In this document: positions 29,525 to 40,808 of the stretch, in pieces
How the letters are laid out: each line of letters starts with the position of its first letter
Numbering within the stretch: the stretch's first letter is position 1
Assembly (NCBI RefSeq): GCF_025244665.1
Contig: NZ_CP104205.1
Location: 2,353,001 to 2,417,000, forward strand
Length of the DNA: 64,000 nt
Reading direction: 5' to 3'
Origin: Maribacter litopenaei
GTDB lineage: Bacteria; Bacteroidota; Bacteroidia; Flavobacteriales; Flavobacteriaceae
Translations under genes and position numbers: made by a program
Notes under the pieces: model-generated
The model's input: the letters and a program-made list of their open reading frames with translations, nothing else
What the model was told of the DNA's origin: nothing
Database searches by the model: none

Positions 29525-30916
29525 ATGAGCACTTTTGATGTCATTGTTTTGGGTAGTGGGCCAGGCGGCTATGTTACAGCCATAAGAGCCTCACAGTTAG
29601 GTTTTAAAACAGCTATAATCGAAAAAGAAAATCTAGGTGGTGTCTGTCTAAACTGGGGGTGTATCCCTACCAAAGCATTGCTAAAGTCTGCTCAGGTATT
29701 TGAATATTTACAACATGCCGGGGACTATGGTCTTCAAGCGGAAGGTGTTGATAAGGATTTTGAAGCTGTTGTAAAGCGAAGTAGAGGTGTTGCCGATGGC
29801 ATGAGCAAAGGTGTTCAATTCCTGATGAAAAAGAATAAAATTGAGGTAATCAATGGTTATGGAACTTTAAAATCTGGTAAAAAAGTTTCCGTAAAATCAG
29901 AAGATGGCAAGGAAACCGAATACAGCGCTGAGCATATTATAATAGCAACCGGAGCCCGTAGTAGGGAATTACCAAGTTTGCCACAAGATGGTAAAAAGAT
30001 AATCGGTTACAGAGAAGCCATGACGCTTTCCGAGCAGCCCAAGAAAATGATCGTTGTAGGGAGTGGTGCCATTGGTATTGAGTTCGCCTATTTTTACAAT
30101 TCCATGGGAACGGAAGTGACCGTGGTCGAATATTTACCCAATATAGTTCCCGTGGAGGATGAGGACGTTTCCAAGCAATTGGAGCGCAGTTTCAAAAAGG
30201 CGGGTGTAAAAATCATGACTTCAGCGGAGGTAACCTCGGTAGACACAACAGGTAGTGGTGTAAAGGCGACTGTAAAAACATCGAAAGGCGAGGAGGTTTT
30301 GGAGGCGGATATTGTACTCTCAGCCGTTGGAATCAAAACCAATATTGAAAACATAGGTCCGGAGGATGTAGGTATTGCAACAGATCGCGACAAGATTTTG
30401 GTTAACGATTATTATCAAACCAATATTCCAGGATATTACGCTATAGGAGACGTCACTCCAGGTCAGGCATTAGCCCACGTTGCATCGGCAGAGGGAATAC
30501 TTTGTGTTGAGAAAATTGCAGGAATGCATGTAGAACCGCTGGATTATGGCAACATTCCGGGATGTACCTATTGCTCTCCTGAAATTGCTTCTGTTGGTCT
30601 TACCGAAAAGCAGGCTAAAGAGAAAGGTTTTGATATCAAGGTTGGAAAGTTCCCTTTCTCAGCAAGTGGAAAAGCAAAAGCTTCAGGAGCATCCGATGGA
30701 TTTGTGAAGGTAATCTTTGATGCCAAATATGGTGAATGGCTTGGATGCCATATGATTGGTGCAGGTGTAACTGACATGATTGCAGAGGCGGTCGTAGCTA
30801 GAAAACTGGAAACCACGGGTCATGAGGTTTTAAAAGCCGTGCACCCACATCCGACCATGAGCGAAGCGGTTATGGAAGCCGTTGCAGACGCTTATGATGA
30901 AGTCATTCACTTATAA
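29525..30916 (+). CDS. lpdA: Dihydrolipoyl dehydrogenase
   Basis: A 463-residue flavoprotein, E3 of 2-oxo acid dehydrogenase complexes. I start at the ATG at 29525 (MSTFDVIVLGSG), after a promoter; an upstream start at 29489 would overlap the likely transcription start. FAD-binding GSGPGG is at 10-15, the redox disulfide C41/C46 in GGVCLNWGCIPTK, NAD-binding VGSGAIGIEFA in the middle, and the catalytic HPHPTMSEA near the end. Intact. Confidence 0.95.
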   Translation: MSTFDVIVLGSGPGGYVTAIRASQLGFKTAIIEKENLGGVCLNWGCIPTKALLKSAQVFEYLQHAGDYGLQAEGVDKDFEAVVKRSRGVADGMSKGVQFLMKKNKIEVINGYGTLKSGKKVSVKSEDGKETEYSAEHIIIATGARSRELPSLPQDGKKIIGYREAMTLSEQPKKMIVVGSGAIGIEFAYFYNSMGTEVTVVEYLPNIVPVEDEDVSKQLERSFKKAGVKIMTSAEVTSVDTTGSGVKATVKTSKGEEVLEADIVLSAVGIKTNIENIGPEDVGIATDRDKILVNDYYQTNIPGYYAIGDVTPGQALAHVASAEGILCVEKIAGMHVEPLDYGNIPGCTYCSPEIASVGLTEKQAKEKGFDIKVGKFPFSASGKAKASGASDGFVKVIFDAKYGEWLGCHMIGAGVTDMIAEAVVARKLETTGHEVLKAVHPHPTMSEAVMEAVADAYDEVIHL

Positions 30917-30921
30917 AAATT

Positions 30922-30951
30922 AAGGGCAAAATACTGTTGTATTTTGCCCTT
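30922..30951 (+). terminator. Terminator-like hairpin after lpdA
   Basis: Stem AAGGGCAAAATAC / GTATTTTGCCCTT with loop TGTT. The T tract is poor, so readthrough into the DUF3817 gene is possible. Confidence 0.65.
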
Positions 30952-30968
30952 CTACATTCCAATTTTAT

Positions 30969-31232
30969 ATGCTAAAAGCTTTTAGAATAACAGCAATTTT
31001 AGAAGGAATATCTTATTTGGCCTTATTCGGTGTTACAATGCCCCTAAAATATTGGGCTGAGATTCCTGAGCCCAATAAATGGGTGGGTTATGCCCACGGT
31101 TTTTTATTTATTGCCTTTATTTTATTGGCAATTATCGTCTGTTATAACAAAAAATGGGGCTTTAAACGCTTGGCCATTTTCGGAATAGCTTCCCTGCTTC
31201 CCTTCGCAACTTTCTATGTAGAGGAAAAATAT

Positions 31233-31241
<9 letters not shown>
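30969..31241 (+). CDS. DUF3817 small membrane protein
   Basis: A 90-residue protein with three hydrophobic helices. The N-terminal FRITAILEGISYLALFG and the central GYAHGFLFIAF with a conserved histidine identify DUF3817. Function unknown. It ends overlapping the 3' end of the convergent dehydrogenase gene by 9 bases. Confidence 0.8.
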
Positions 31242-32414
<1,173 letters not shown>

Positions 32415-32478
32415 AGCATAAGTATTTATTTATGTACGAAAAATAGGATCCTTTTGGATTATCAGGATATGCAGCAAC

Positions 32479-32892
32479 TTATAAGAAACTACGAATGGCC
32501 AAATCGTAACTTTGCAATCCAAATCCTAAAATCACCCCTTTGGCACCTGGCGAAATGAAGGATACATGTCTATAATCCTCACGGTTATATGTATTGGATA
32601 TGTGAACTTCGACCACTGGAGTGTTTATTGCCTTAACGGCGTCGCCCAAACCAACCGAAGTATGGGTATATGCCGCCGCATTTAAAACGATACCATCATA
32701 ATCAAAACCTACTTCCTGTAACTTAGAAATTAGCTCACCTTCAATATTGGATTGATAATATTCCAATTCAACCTCTTTAAAACGAAACTGTAGTTCAGAA
32801 AAGTAGTCTTCAAAGGTTTTGTTGCCATAAACCTCGGGTTCTCTTTTTCCTAAAAGGTTGAGATTAGGGCCATTTATGATAATAATTTTCAT
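32479..32892 (-). CDS. aroQ: 3-dehydroquinate dehydratase, type II
   Basis: A 137-residue enzyme of the shikimate pathway. I start at the ATG at 32892 (MKIIIINGPNLNLLGKREPEVYG), which carries the catalytic tyrosine loop; a longer open frame to 32937 overlaps the terminator of the upstream gene. EVHISN and the AKGVILGFGLQSY end are also present. In many Flavobacteria aroQ lies head to head with xerD; here two barrel genes lie between them. Intact. Confidence 0.93.
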   Translation of the reverse strand: MKIIIINGPNLNLLGKREPEVYGNKTFEDYFSELQFRFKEVELEYYQSNIEGELISKLQEVGFDYDGIVLNAAAYTHTSVGLGDAVKAINTPVVEVHISNTYNREDYRHVSFISPGAKGVILGFGLQSYDLAIRSFL

Positions 32893-32922
32893 GGAGTTAA
32901 AAGTACTAATTATTTGAACAAA

Positions 32923-32951
32923 AAAAGTGGCACCCAATGAATACCACTTTT
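32923..32951 (-). terminator. Terminator of the barrel gene at 32973
   Basis: AAAAGTGG and CCACTTTT form a stem over a 13-base loop; on the minus strand it ends in a T run. Confidence 0.65.
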
Positions 32952-32972
32952 ACAATTTTATTTTAAAATATT

Positions 32973-33492
32973 TTAAAAGAGGAACAAATATCCTAATAGG
33001 ACGCTTCCAAAAGTTACATCGTCACTTACGGCCAAATAGGATATATTCAACTCAGAAGAACCCCCGCTCAAGTCAATACCAAGAGAGGGCCTATAATAAA
33101 ATCCTCCTTCATTTCCTTTGTTAATGCCAATGGCATAGCCTACATCACCACCAAATTTAAATCCCGAGGTGGGGTAAATACGTACAGAGGCACCCGCAGG
33201 AATAAACTGTATATTGTCGAATTCCGTTTCAACAGATACACCTCCTGTAGAAATGGTCTGCTTTTCACCAAAGGCATTCATAAAGCCCGTAGTAAGACCC
33301 AAATCTATTTCCCTGGAAACACCCCAATGGTGGTACATATCCAATCCTAAATTTAAACTATATGCCTCAGAGTAATCGCCTACCACAATTCCCCCTACCG
33401 AGACCGGCCCTAAAATTTGTGCGGTCCACATACTGAGCTGAACCAAAGTATCCTACTGTCACTAAAAATAAAATTGTCACAAAACCTTTCAT
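32973..33492 (-). CDS. Secreted beta-barrel-like protein (one frame break)
   Basis: About 172 residues with a signal peptide (MKGFVTILFLVTVGYFGSAQ) from the ATG at 33492. The mature part has alternating glycine-rich amphipathic strands (SLNLGLDMYHHWGVS, FKFGGDVGYAIG) and ends VLLGYLFLF with a C-terminal phenylalanine, as outer-membrane barrels do. The frames join near 33405, where restoring TCTGG gives RAGLVGGIVVGDY. Family not recognised. Its neighbour upstream on the same strand is another barrel protein. Confidence 0.7.
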
Positions 33493-33650
33493 GCTGTTAT
33501 TTGTTGATTAGGACGTAAACTTAACGTCATTTTAACAACCGACTAATTTTTAGTTGTGACCCTTCATATATTGGTGGTAAAAAAGGGAATAATGAAGGTT
33601 TTCCTCTTTTAGGACGTTCCAAAACAGATAGTTGAGCTGTGCCACAAAAA

Positions 33651-33677
33651 AAGGCGAAGGGGTGACTCCTTCGCCTT
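33651..33677 (-). terminator. Terminator of the PorT-like gene
   Basis: Stem AAGGCGAAGG / CCTTCGCCTT around GGTGACT; on the minus strand it is followed by T7. Confidence 0.85.
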
Positions 33678-33697
33678 ATTATCTAGACTCTTCAGTT

Positions 33698-34264
33698 TTA
33701 AAGAAAATAAACTACGGAAATGGCGAACACCCTATTTTTGGAATTCACATCTTCAATTACATTTATAAAACCGGCAGAGTATCCGGCCTGGAAATAAAAG
33801 TTATCATCCAATCTATAGCCAGCTCCAATCCCCAAACCAAGGTCAATTCCGTTTGTTGCATCAAAACTTGCACCGGTTCCGGAAATATTACGATCAACAT
33901 TGTTGGATAACAATAAGCCTAAATATGGATCAGCCTCTATATAAAGTTCATCCCAAACGTTGTATTTGGCCATTACAGGAACGTTCAAGTACCAAAAGTT
34001 TAAATCATCTTGAAAAAACCCACCACTACCCTGGTATGATATTAAAGCTTCAGGTTGTATTATCAATTCATCACTAAAGGGTATCTCTAAAACTCCTCCA
34101 ATATGGAAGCCTGTCTTTGCATCATAACTTAAGTTGGCATCTCCGCCTAAAGAAGAAACATTTATTCCCGCTTTTGCCCCAAACCTTGTAATATCTTGGG
34201 CATTCATCATAAAGCATCCCGTAAATAAAAAGGATGCCATAAAAACTATTTTTTTCATATTCAT
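33698..34264 (-). CDS. PorT-family outer-membrane beta-barrel protein
   Basis: About 188 residues: signal peptide (KKIVFMASFLFTGCFMMNAQ), then RFGAKAGINVSSLGGDA, the usual opening of the PorT/OmpW-like barrel family, and a C-terminal VFAISVVYFL strand. I start at the methionine near 34264 (MNMKKIVF); 34258 is equally possible. Intact. The family sits in the outer membrane with no established transport function for this branch. Confidence 0.82.
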   Translation of the reverse strand: MNMKKIVFMASFLFTGCFMMNAQDITRFGAKAGINVSSLGGDANLSYDAKTGFHIGGVLEIPFSDELIIQPEALISYQGSGGFFQDDLNFWYLNVPVMAKYNVWDELYIEADPYLGLLLSNNVDRNISGTGASFDATNGIDLGLGIGAGYRLDDNFYFQAGYSAGFINVIEDVNSKNRVFAISVVYFL

Positions 34265-34383
34265 TTTGTTTAATGGTTGCTCCTTCAAAGATATGAATCT
34301 TTAAGAACCTAGTCCTCTACACGTTTACAAGATGTTAGACCATAATAATGAACCCCATAATTAGATTAAATGTATCTTTAAAT

Positions 34384-35279
34384 ATGAAATGGGAGCAGGC
34401 CTTAAAAGACTATGAGCATTACTTGAAATTGGAGCGTGGATTGGCCCACAATTCCATTAAAAATTATATTATGGATGTGGAGAAACTGGTTGCTTTCCTA
34501 TCGGATTACCAAATAAAGGAAACCCCTTCAACCATTTCAAAGGATATTTTGCAACAATTTATTTACGAGGTCGCCAAAGTGGTTCATCCACGTTCCCAGG
34601 CCGAATTATTTCCGGTTTAAAGAGTTTTTTTAATTACATAGTCTTCGAGGATTATAGGGGGGACAACCCGTTAGACTTAATCGAATCTCCAAAAATAGGA
34701 AGAAAGCTACCCGACACACTTTCCGAAAGCGAAATAAATCAACTTATTGAAAATATAGATTTAGGTAAACCCGAAGGTGAACGTAACAGAGCCATGCTCG
34801 AAACGTTGTACGGTTGTGGTCTTCGTGTTTCAGAACTTATCAGCCTAAAATTATCTGACCTTTTTTTTGATGAGGATTTTATAAAAGTGACGGGCAAAGG
34901 TGACAAGCAACGATTTGTTCCCATAAGCGAAGTCAACAAAAAATACATCAATATCTATCGATATCAGGTACGGGTTCACCAAGAAATTAAAAAGGGTTTT
35001 GAAGATACCCTTTTCTTAAATAGAAGGGGCAAACAATTGACACGTGCCATGGTTTTCACCATTGTTAAAAATCTCGCTGAAAAAATAGGACTGCGTAAAA
35101 ACATAAGTCCCCATACCTTTCGTCATTCCTTTGCGACCCATTTGTTAGAAAATGGCGCTGATTTAAGGGCCATACAACAAATGTTGGGGCATGAAAGTAT
35201 TACTACAACCGAGGTATATATGCACGTTGACCGAACTCATTTGGCAGACGTACTCAATAAGTTCCATCCTAGGAAATAA
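34384..35279 (+). CDS. xerD: Tyrosine recombinase XerD-like (one frame break)
   Basis: About 298 residues after repair, the length of XerC/D. The N-terminal core-binding domain (DYEHYLKLERGLAHNSIKNY) and the catalytic domain with R in GCGLRVSEL, K in TGKGDKQR, H-R in HTFRHSFATHLL, H in LGHES and Y in TTEVYMHV are all visible. Frames join near 34601 (restoring CCAGA gives SQARIISGLKSFF). Chromosome-dimer resolution at dif is the expected role. I start at ATG 34384. No attachment sites or cargo are nearby, so not a mobile-element integrase. Confidence 0.92.
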
Positions 35280-35280
35280 C

Positions 35281-35800
35281 TTAAAATTTAATCTTCCCTT
35301 TTAACGAATACATTTGAGGCATAGGTACTAAAGGTTCCCCAAAATGTCCCAAAGAAGAATTATTTATTTGTATATTTCCTCTAGCCTCTACTTGGATGCT
35401 TCTATTGACCTCATAACCGATTCCGGAAAGTATATCAATACGTGGAGCGGATTGCTTCGGGAATCTATACTTTGATACTTGTTAAAATTAAATTCAGATT
35501 CTATTCCGAGAAAACAAATACCAATTTTCGTCCGAGATATTTCTTAAGTAGAATATTGGCCCTAAATCGAATGGAAAGTCAGTAGGTGTCATAAAACGAG
35601 TTGAGATTCGCACTAAAAGTACTGCTAAAAGGATAGGTTAAATGAAAGGATGCGTGTTGTTCTCTACCTAGAAAAACAGGGTATCCAAATGACTCCAATT
35701 TTAAACCTTCTATTGGTTTGGGCTCCTTTCCTAACCCATTTATCTGTGAAGCACCTATGGAGTAAAAGAAAATAAACATCGTGAAAAGATAGAACTTCAT
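35281..35800 (-). CDS. Exported barrel-like protein (several frame breaks)
   Basis: Starting at ATG 35800 there is a signal peptide (MKFYLFTMFIFFYSIGASQ), followed by a mature part rich in amphipathic strands. Restoring TCTGG near 35505 and CCAGA near 35475 joins ENWYLFSGIESEFNFNKY with SAPRIDILSGIGYEVN and leads to MYSLKGKIKF at a TAA at 35281. One further break near 35600 is an extra A and is not explained by these motifs. Total about 172 residues. The family is not recognised; C-terminal Phe suggests an outer-membrane protein. Confidence 0.6.
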
Positions 35801-35884
35801 AGGGCTAGTCTTTTCATTAAAGGAAAAGAAAAATCCCATTGAAAGCTGCTGGCTTAGTAAATAATTAACGGAGAATGTTCAGAA

Positions 35885-37178
35885 TCAATCCCTGAACTGA
35901 TCATAGTTCCTTTTAAAAGGCCTAATGATTAACCGTGCCTCGCGATCAAATCGGATATAATTATAGACCCAATTCACAAATACCACTACCCTATTTCTAA
36001 AGCCTATTAGAAAAAATAAATGCACGAACATCCAAACGAACCAGGCAAAAACCCCTTGAAAACGGATATTTTTTAAATCGCAAACAGCCTTGTTCCGTCC
36101 AACTGTCGCCATACTGCCTTTATCCTTATAAATAAATGGCTGGAGCGCCTTGCCATTCAGAAGCCTGATTAAATTATCGCCCAAGTTTCGTCCCTGTTGG
36201 ATAGCTGGCTGCGCCATCATGGGATGTCCTCGCGGGTGCATCATCACTTTGCATACAAGCGATATCTCCAATGGCAAAAACATCAGGGTACCCAATAACT
36301 TGATTAAATTCATTAACGGACAATCGATTACCACCGGCAATCAACTCTTTGGCATCCAATCCCTTTATGGTGGCCCCTTTCACACCTGCCGCCCAAATAA
36401 GAGTAGCGGTCTCAAATGTTAGATCGGTCTTAGTTCGTACTGTTTTACCATCATAACCGGTAACCCTCACATTTTTCCAAACCTGCACTCCCAGTTTTTC
36501 TAAAAATTCTTCGGCCTTTTCAGAAGCTTTTTCGCTCATGGCATCTAAGAGGCGCTCTCCTCCTTGTACGATATTGATCTGCGCCCTTCTAGTATCCAAA
36601 TCCGGATAATCCTTGGGTAAAATGCCCTTTTTTATTTCGGCCAAGGCACCGGCCAATTCCACCCCGGTAGGTCCTCCCCCAACGATTACAAAGTTCATTA
36701 AAGCATCTCGTTCATGATACTCGTCCGTCAGCAAAGCCTGTTCAAAATTCTCCAAAATGAGACTTCTCAGATTCAAGGATTGTGGAATCGATTTCATGGC
36801 CATGGCATGTTCTTCCAATTCCGTATTACCGAAAAAATTGGTTTCAGAACCTGTTGCCGGAACCAAATAATCATAGGAAAGTTCACCAATGGTCGTTTGG
36901 AGCATCTTTCTTTCGGGAATAATTTCTGTTACCTCGGCAAGCCTAAAAAAGAAATTATCATAACCTATCAATACTTTTCGCAATGGATAGGCAATGGAGT
37001 CCGGCTCCAATCCCCCTGTGGACACTTGATAAAGCAATGGTTGGAATGTATGATAATTGTTTTTGTCCAAAAGTACTACCTGTACTTCCTGTTTTTGAAG
37101 TTTTTGAGCTAGGGAAATCCCTCCGAAGCCCCCACCAATGATAACAATTCTAGGATTATTGGAACGAGGTATGTTCAT
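35885..37178 (-). CDS. ndh: Type II NADH dehydrogenase (one frame break)
   Basis: About 431 residues. FAD-binding IVIIGGGFGGISLAQKL, NADH-binding FVIVGGGPTGVELAGALAE, and FAIGDIACMQS are the marks of NDH-2; the C-terminal FAWFVWMFVHLFFLIGF is the membrane anchor. It passes electrons from NADH to quinone without pumping protons. Frames join near 36230, where restoring CCAGA gives APRGHPMMAQPAIQQ. Start chosen at ATG 37178 (MNIPRSNNP). Single gene. Confidence 0.9.
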
Positions 37179-37280
37179 AGTGTAAAAGTAAGCCGTAAAA
37201 TTAAACAAACGGGGTTCCAATAGAAAAGAATATGCTGTTTTTAGTAACTTTAAAGGCTAATTCAAATAAATAATTCCAGC

Positions 37281-38708
37281 ATGCAAAAATCAATCACTAT
37301 GCTCTTAGTTCTCTGTACTTGCGTACTTTCTTTGAGCGCTCAAAAGACAAAAAAAGACGTTCTAAAGTCCTTGGACTGGAAAAGTGAATCCTACGGGGAG
37401 ATTTCACAGGAAATATGGAATCTTGCAGAGATGGGCTACCAAGAAGAAAAAAGCTCAGCTTTGTTACAGCAAACCCTAGAGGATGCGGGGTTTACAATCA
37501 AAAAAGGTGTAGCGGGAATTCCTACCGCGTTCATCGCCGAATTCGGTAGCGGAAGTCCCATTGTAGCGATTATGGGTGAATACGACGCCCTCCCCGGTCT
37601 TTCACAAGAAGCCATAGCCGAAAAGCAATCTGCTGGAGGTGCTGCAGGCCATGCATGCGGACACCACCTTTTTGGCACGGCATCTACCGCAGCGGCAATT
37701 GCCACCAAGGATTGGATGGTTGCAAACAACAAACAAGGCACAATTCGATTTTACGGAACCCCAGCAGAAGAAGGGGGATCCGGAAAAGTCTATATGGTAC
37801 GGGCCGGTCTTTTTAATGATGTTGACATTGCCCTACATTGGCATCCAGGGGCTCAAAACGCGGCAAATGCCGGAGCCGCTTTGGCAAATAAATCGGCCAA
37901 GTTTCGGTTTCATGGGTTTTCAGCACACGCAGCGGCCGCCCCGGAACAGGGTCGTTCCGCCTTGGATGGAGTCGAGGCTATGGATATGATGGTTAATATG
38001 ATGCGTGAACATATTCCTTCCGATGCTCGTATACACTATGTAATTACCTCAGGTGGAAAGGCCCCTAATGTAGTTCCGGATTTTGCTGAGGTATACTATT
38101 ATGCCCGCCATGCCAAAAGAGATGTGGTTATAGATATTTTCGATAGAATCGTAAAAGCTGCCGAGGGAGCCGCTATGGGAACCGGAACGACAATGGATTA
38201 CGAAATGATTGGGGGTACACATGAACTTTTGCCAAACCTCACCTTGCAAAAAGTGATGTTCGACAACCTTACTGAAGTGGGTGGTTTTGATTATACGCAA
38301 GAAGAGAAAGAATTTGCAGATAAGATTGCAAAATCACTAGGCAAGGAAAAAGCGGACATCAGTATAGCAAAAAACATCCAGCCATATAAAACAGAGGCCA
38401 AACCAGGAGGTTCTACGGATGTAGGCGATGTAAGCTTCACAGTTCCTACAGTGGGAATGAGCGCCGCTACGTGGGTGCCAGGAACACCGGCACATAGTTG
38501 GCAGGCGGTTGCCGCGGGGGGGACTTCAATAGGTAAAAAGGGAATGATGGTCGCTGCCAAAGCTTTGACCTTAACCGCGATTGATATTTTTTCCGACAAA
38601 AAACTAGTTGAATCCGCTAAAACCGAGTTTAAGGAAAAACGTGGTGCCGACTTCAAATACATACCTCTTTTGGGAGATAGGGAGCCAGCTTTAGATTATA
38701 GAAATTAA
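37281..38708 (+). CDS. Secreted M20-family amidohydrolase (AbgB-like)
   Basis: A 475-residue zinc hydrolase with a signal peptide (MLLVLCTCVLSLSAQ). Metal ligands are in HACGHHLFG, PAEEGGSGK and LHWHPGA, and GEYDALPGLSQEA precedes them; the layout is that of aminobenzoyl-glutamate utilization protein B. The family splits amides such as p-aminobenzoyl-glutamate or indole-acetyl amino acids. Its export to the periplasm suggests peptide-like substrates. Intact single gene with its own terminator. Confidence 0.87.
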   Translation: MQKSITMLLVLCTCVLSLSAQKTKKDVLKSLDWKSESYGEISQEIWNLAEMGYQEEKSSALLQQTLEDAGFTIKKGVAGIPTAFIAEFGSGSPIVAIMGEYDALPGLSQEAIAEKQSAGGAAGHACGHHLFGTASTAAAIATKDWMVANNKQGTIRFYGTPAEEGGSGKVYMVRAGLFNDVDIALHWHPGAQNAANAGAALANKSAKFRFHGFSAHAAAAPEQGRSALDGVEAMDMMVNMMREHIPSDARIHYVITSGGKAPNVVPDFAEVYYYARHAKRDVVIDIFDRIVKAAEGAAMGTGTTMDYEMIGGTHELLPNLTLQKVMFDNLTEVGGFDYTQEEKEFADKIAKSLGKEKADISIAKNIQPYKTEAKPGGSTDVGDVSFTVPTVGMSAATWVPGTPAHSWQAVAAGGTSIGKKGMMVAAKALTLTAIDIFSDKKLVESAKTEFKEKRGADFKYIPLLGDREPALDYRN

Positions 38709-38727
38709 TTTACGACAAGAATATTTT

Positions 38728-38759
38728 AAAAGTGTACGGGGTACTCCCGTGCACTTTTT
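38728..38759 (+). terminator. Terminator of the M20 hydrolase gene
   Basis: Stem AAAAGTGTACGGG / CCCGTGCACTTTT with a short loop and T tail. Confidence 0.85.
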
Positions 38760-38832
38760 AATTTTATTTCAAACCAACCTGTAACAAAACCTGATTACAT
38801 ACTACTAATACCTTAACAACAACCAACCATTA

Positions 38833-39327
38833 GTGAATAAAGAACTGGAACATAATTTTGTGACAGAGCTTCAGGACAATCAAAACATTGTCCATAAAGT
38901 ATGTACGTTATATACAAATGACAAGGAGTCACATAATGATTTGTTTCAGGAAATTACTATTCAACTATGGAAGGCCTACCCCAAATTTAGGGGAGAATCC
39001 AAGTTCAGTACTTGGATGTACAGGGTTGCCTTGAATACGGCAATAACCCTCTACAGGAAATCCAAAAGAAGAATAGATACGCAGGATTATGAATCGATCA
39101 TATTTAAAATAAAGGCCGATGAATATGATGAAACAGAGGAACAACAATTAAAGTTGATGTACAAAGCCGTAAGGCAATTAGGCGATATTGACAAAGCGTT
39201 GGTGTTTATGTACTTAGAAGACAAGAATTATACGGAAATAGCAGAAACATTAGGTATCACGGAAGTGAATGCACGCGTAAAGATGAACCGTATAAAAACA
39301 AAATTAAAAACCATTTTGAACCCCTAG
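38833..39327 (+). CDS. Sigma-70 family (ECF) sigma factor
   Basis: A 164-residue ECF sigma factor starting at GTG (38833). Region 2 is NDLFQEITIQLWKAYPKF with STWMYRVALNTAI, region 4 is DKNYTEIAETLGITEVNARVKMNRIKTKL. It is followed after 3 bases by a membrane protein, so the pair resembles a sigma/anti-sigma unit. Intact. Target genes unknown. Confidence 0.87.
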   Translation: MNKELEHNFVTELQDNQNIVHKVCTLYTNDKESHNDLFQEITIQLWKAYPKFRGESKFSTWMYRVALNTAITLYRKSKRRIDTQDYESIIFKIKADEYDETEEQQLKLMYKAVRQLGDIDKALVFMYLEDKNYTEIAETLGITEVNARVKMNRIKTKLKTILNP

Positions 39328-39330
39328 GTT

Positions 39331-39981
39331 ATGACGGATGAGTTGGACTTATTAAAAAGGGACTGGCAGAAAAAGGAAGTAAACCTGCCCAAACTTTCCT
39401 ATTCGGATATCCATAAAATGATATGGAAGAAATCTTCTTCTATTGTAAAATGGATATTGATTATAAGCATTCTAGAGTTTACACTACCGCATTTGCTTTA
39501 TCTTCTCCCATCTATGCAGGATGGCATGGAAGTGTACAAAAAATTGGGAATATCCAATTATTTGTTGATAGTATCCATTATTACATATTCAGCTGCAATT
39601 TATTTTATCGTTCAGTTCTATAAAAGATTCAGGGAAATATCTGTTCCGGATAACTCAAAAAGCTTAATGAATAAAATAATTAGAACAAGGAGAACCGTTA
39701 AGCATTACGTCATTTTTTCCTTGAGCATGATCATGCTGACCGTTATAGTAATGGTAATAGGCGTATTTTTTAGTCATGATATTGCCGATGCCTTTCCTGA
39801 TTTAAGGCAAGGACTGCAAAACATATCGGAGGAAAAATTAAGGTTTACATTAATGGCAAGTATTGGTGGTTTTGGCGTCGTACTTACTCTTTTTATGGGG
39901 TGTGTTTATTTTCTTCTTTATGGTCTTCTGTTAAGAAAATTGAATAAAAACTATAGGGAATTAAGGCAATTGGAAATTTAA
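39331..39981 (+). CDS. Membrane protein paired with a sigma factor
   Basis: A 216-residue protein with a charged N-terminal part and four predicted helices (about 38-60, 75-95, 123-145, 180-200). The gap to the sigma factor is only 3 bases, so it may restrain that sigma factor, but it lacks recognised anti-sigma motifs. It overlaps the 3' end of the convergent acyltransferase gene by 4 bases. Function not assigned. Confidence 0.65.
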   Translation: MTDELDLLKRDWQKKEVNLPKLSYSDIHKMIWKKSSSIVKWILIISILEFTLPHLLYLLPSMQDGMEVYKKLGISNYLLIVSIITYSAAIYFIVQFYKRFREISVPDNSKSLMNKIIRTRRTVKHYVIFSLSMIMLTVIVMVIGVFFSHDIADAFPDLRQGLQNISEEKLRFTLMASIGGFGVVLTLFMGCVYFLLYGLLLRKLNKNYRELRQLEI

Positions 39982-40784
39982 CTGGTGCGCCATTTTCTTT
40001 GTTGATGTTCTTCTTCGTAGGCCAAGAGTTCCTCCTTGGGAATCACCTTTAAAAAAGATGGATGCTGCTCTATGGCATATTCCAATTTTTCGATGATGGA
40101 TTCTGTAGATTCGTTGTCGTAATCGATTTCCAGGGGTTCCTTGATGACCATAGATTGTAAAATCCCCTTCTTTTTTACACGAAGTCCCTTTTTATCAAAA
40201 GAGCGTCTAAATCCGTCTATGACCACTGGCACCACAATGGGTTTAAACTTTTTTATGATATGTGCCGTACCTTTTCTTAAAGGTTTCCAAGGTGTAGTGG
40301 TACCCTGTGGAAAGGTAATTACCCAACCATCCTTCAAAGCAATACCAATATTGGATATATCGCTCATTTTCACTTGCCTATTCACTTCCTTGCCTTCGGA
40401 ACGCCAGGTTCTTTCTACGCTAATTGATCCCGCATAGGCTAAAACCTTAGTCAACAAACTCTTCTTCATGGTCTCGGCCGCGGCAATATAATACATGTTC
40501 AATTTGGGATGCCATATATAACCCACATTCTTTATTGAGTCTTCCCTCCCACTTAAACTAGCATTAAAAACATGGAACATGGCCACCACATCCGCAAAGT
40601 AAGTCCGGTGGTTGCTAACAAAAAGTACGTTGGTATCCGGTAAACTTCGAATAATCTCAGAGCCATCGATTTCCAATTTATTAAACCGCTTATACCGTTG
40701 ATGGGACATTAGACCTAATATCCTGATCAACCATTTTTTTAGAAAGAGGTTGTGCCCAAAAGGGTTTTTCTTAAACAGTCCCAT
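39978..40784 (-). CDS. PlsC-like 1-acylglycerol-3-phosphate acyltransferase
   Basis: A 268-residue acyltransferase of the LPLAT fold. Motif I reads SNHRTYFADVVA, where the histidine-aspartate spacing is HX5D instead of the canonical HX4D; motif III is TFPQGTTTPWKPLRKG, in place of FPEGTR. I recall similar spacing in Bacteroidota homologues, so this is probably a family variant rather than an error. The reaction would be acylation of lysophospholipid at the membrane. It follows the Nudix gene by 24 bases. Confidence 0.8.
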   Translation of the reverse strand: MGLFKKNPFGHNLFLKKWLIRILGLMSHQRYKRFNKLEIDGSEIIRSLPDTNVLFVSNHRTYFADVVAMFHVFNASLSGREDSIKNVGYIWHPKLNMYYIAAAETMKKSLLTKVLAYAGSISVERTWRSEGKEVNRQVKMSDISNIGIALKDGWVITFPQGTTTPWKPLRKGTAHIIKKFKPIVVPVVIDGFRRSFDKKGLRVKKKGILQSMVIKEPLEIDYDNESTESIIEKLEYAIEQHPSFLKVIPKEELLAYEEEHQQRKWRTS

Positions 40785-40808
40785 AGTTGCTAAAATACTA
40801 AATACTCC

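Noticed and set aside
34384..35279. xerD-like gene as integrase of a mobile element
   Set aside because: Full-length XerD-type protein in a housekeeping context with aroQ nearby; no direct repeats, tRNA target or cargo genes visible.
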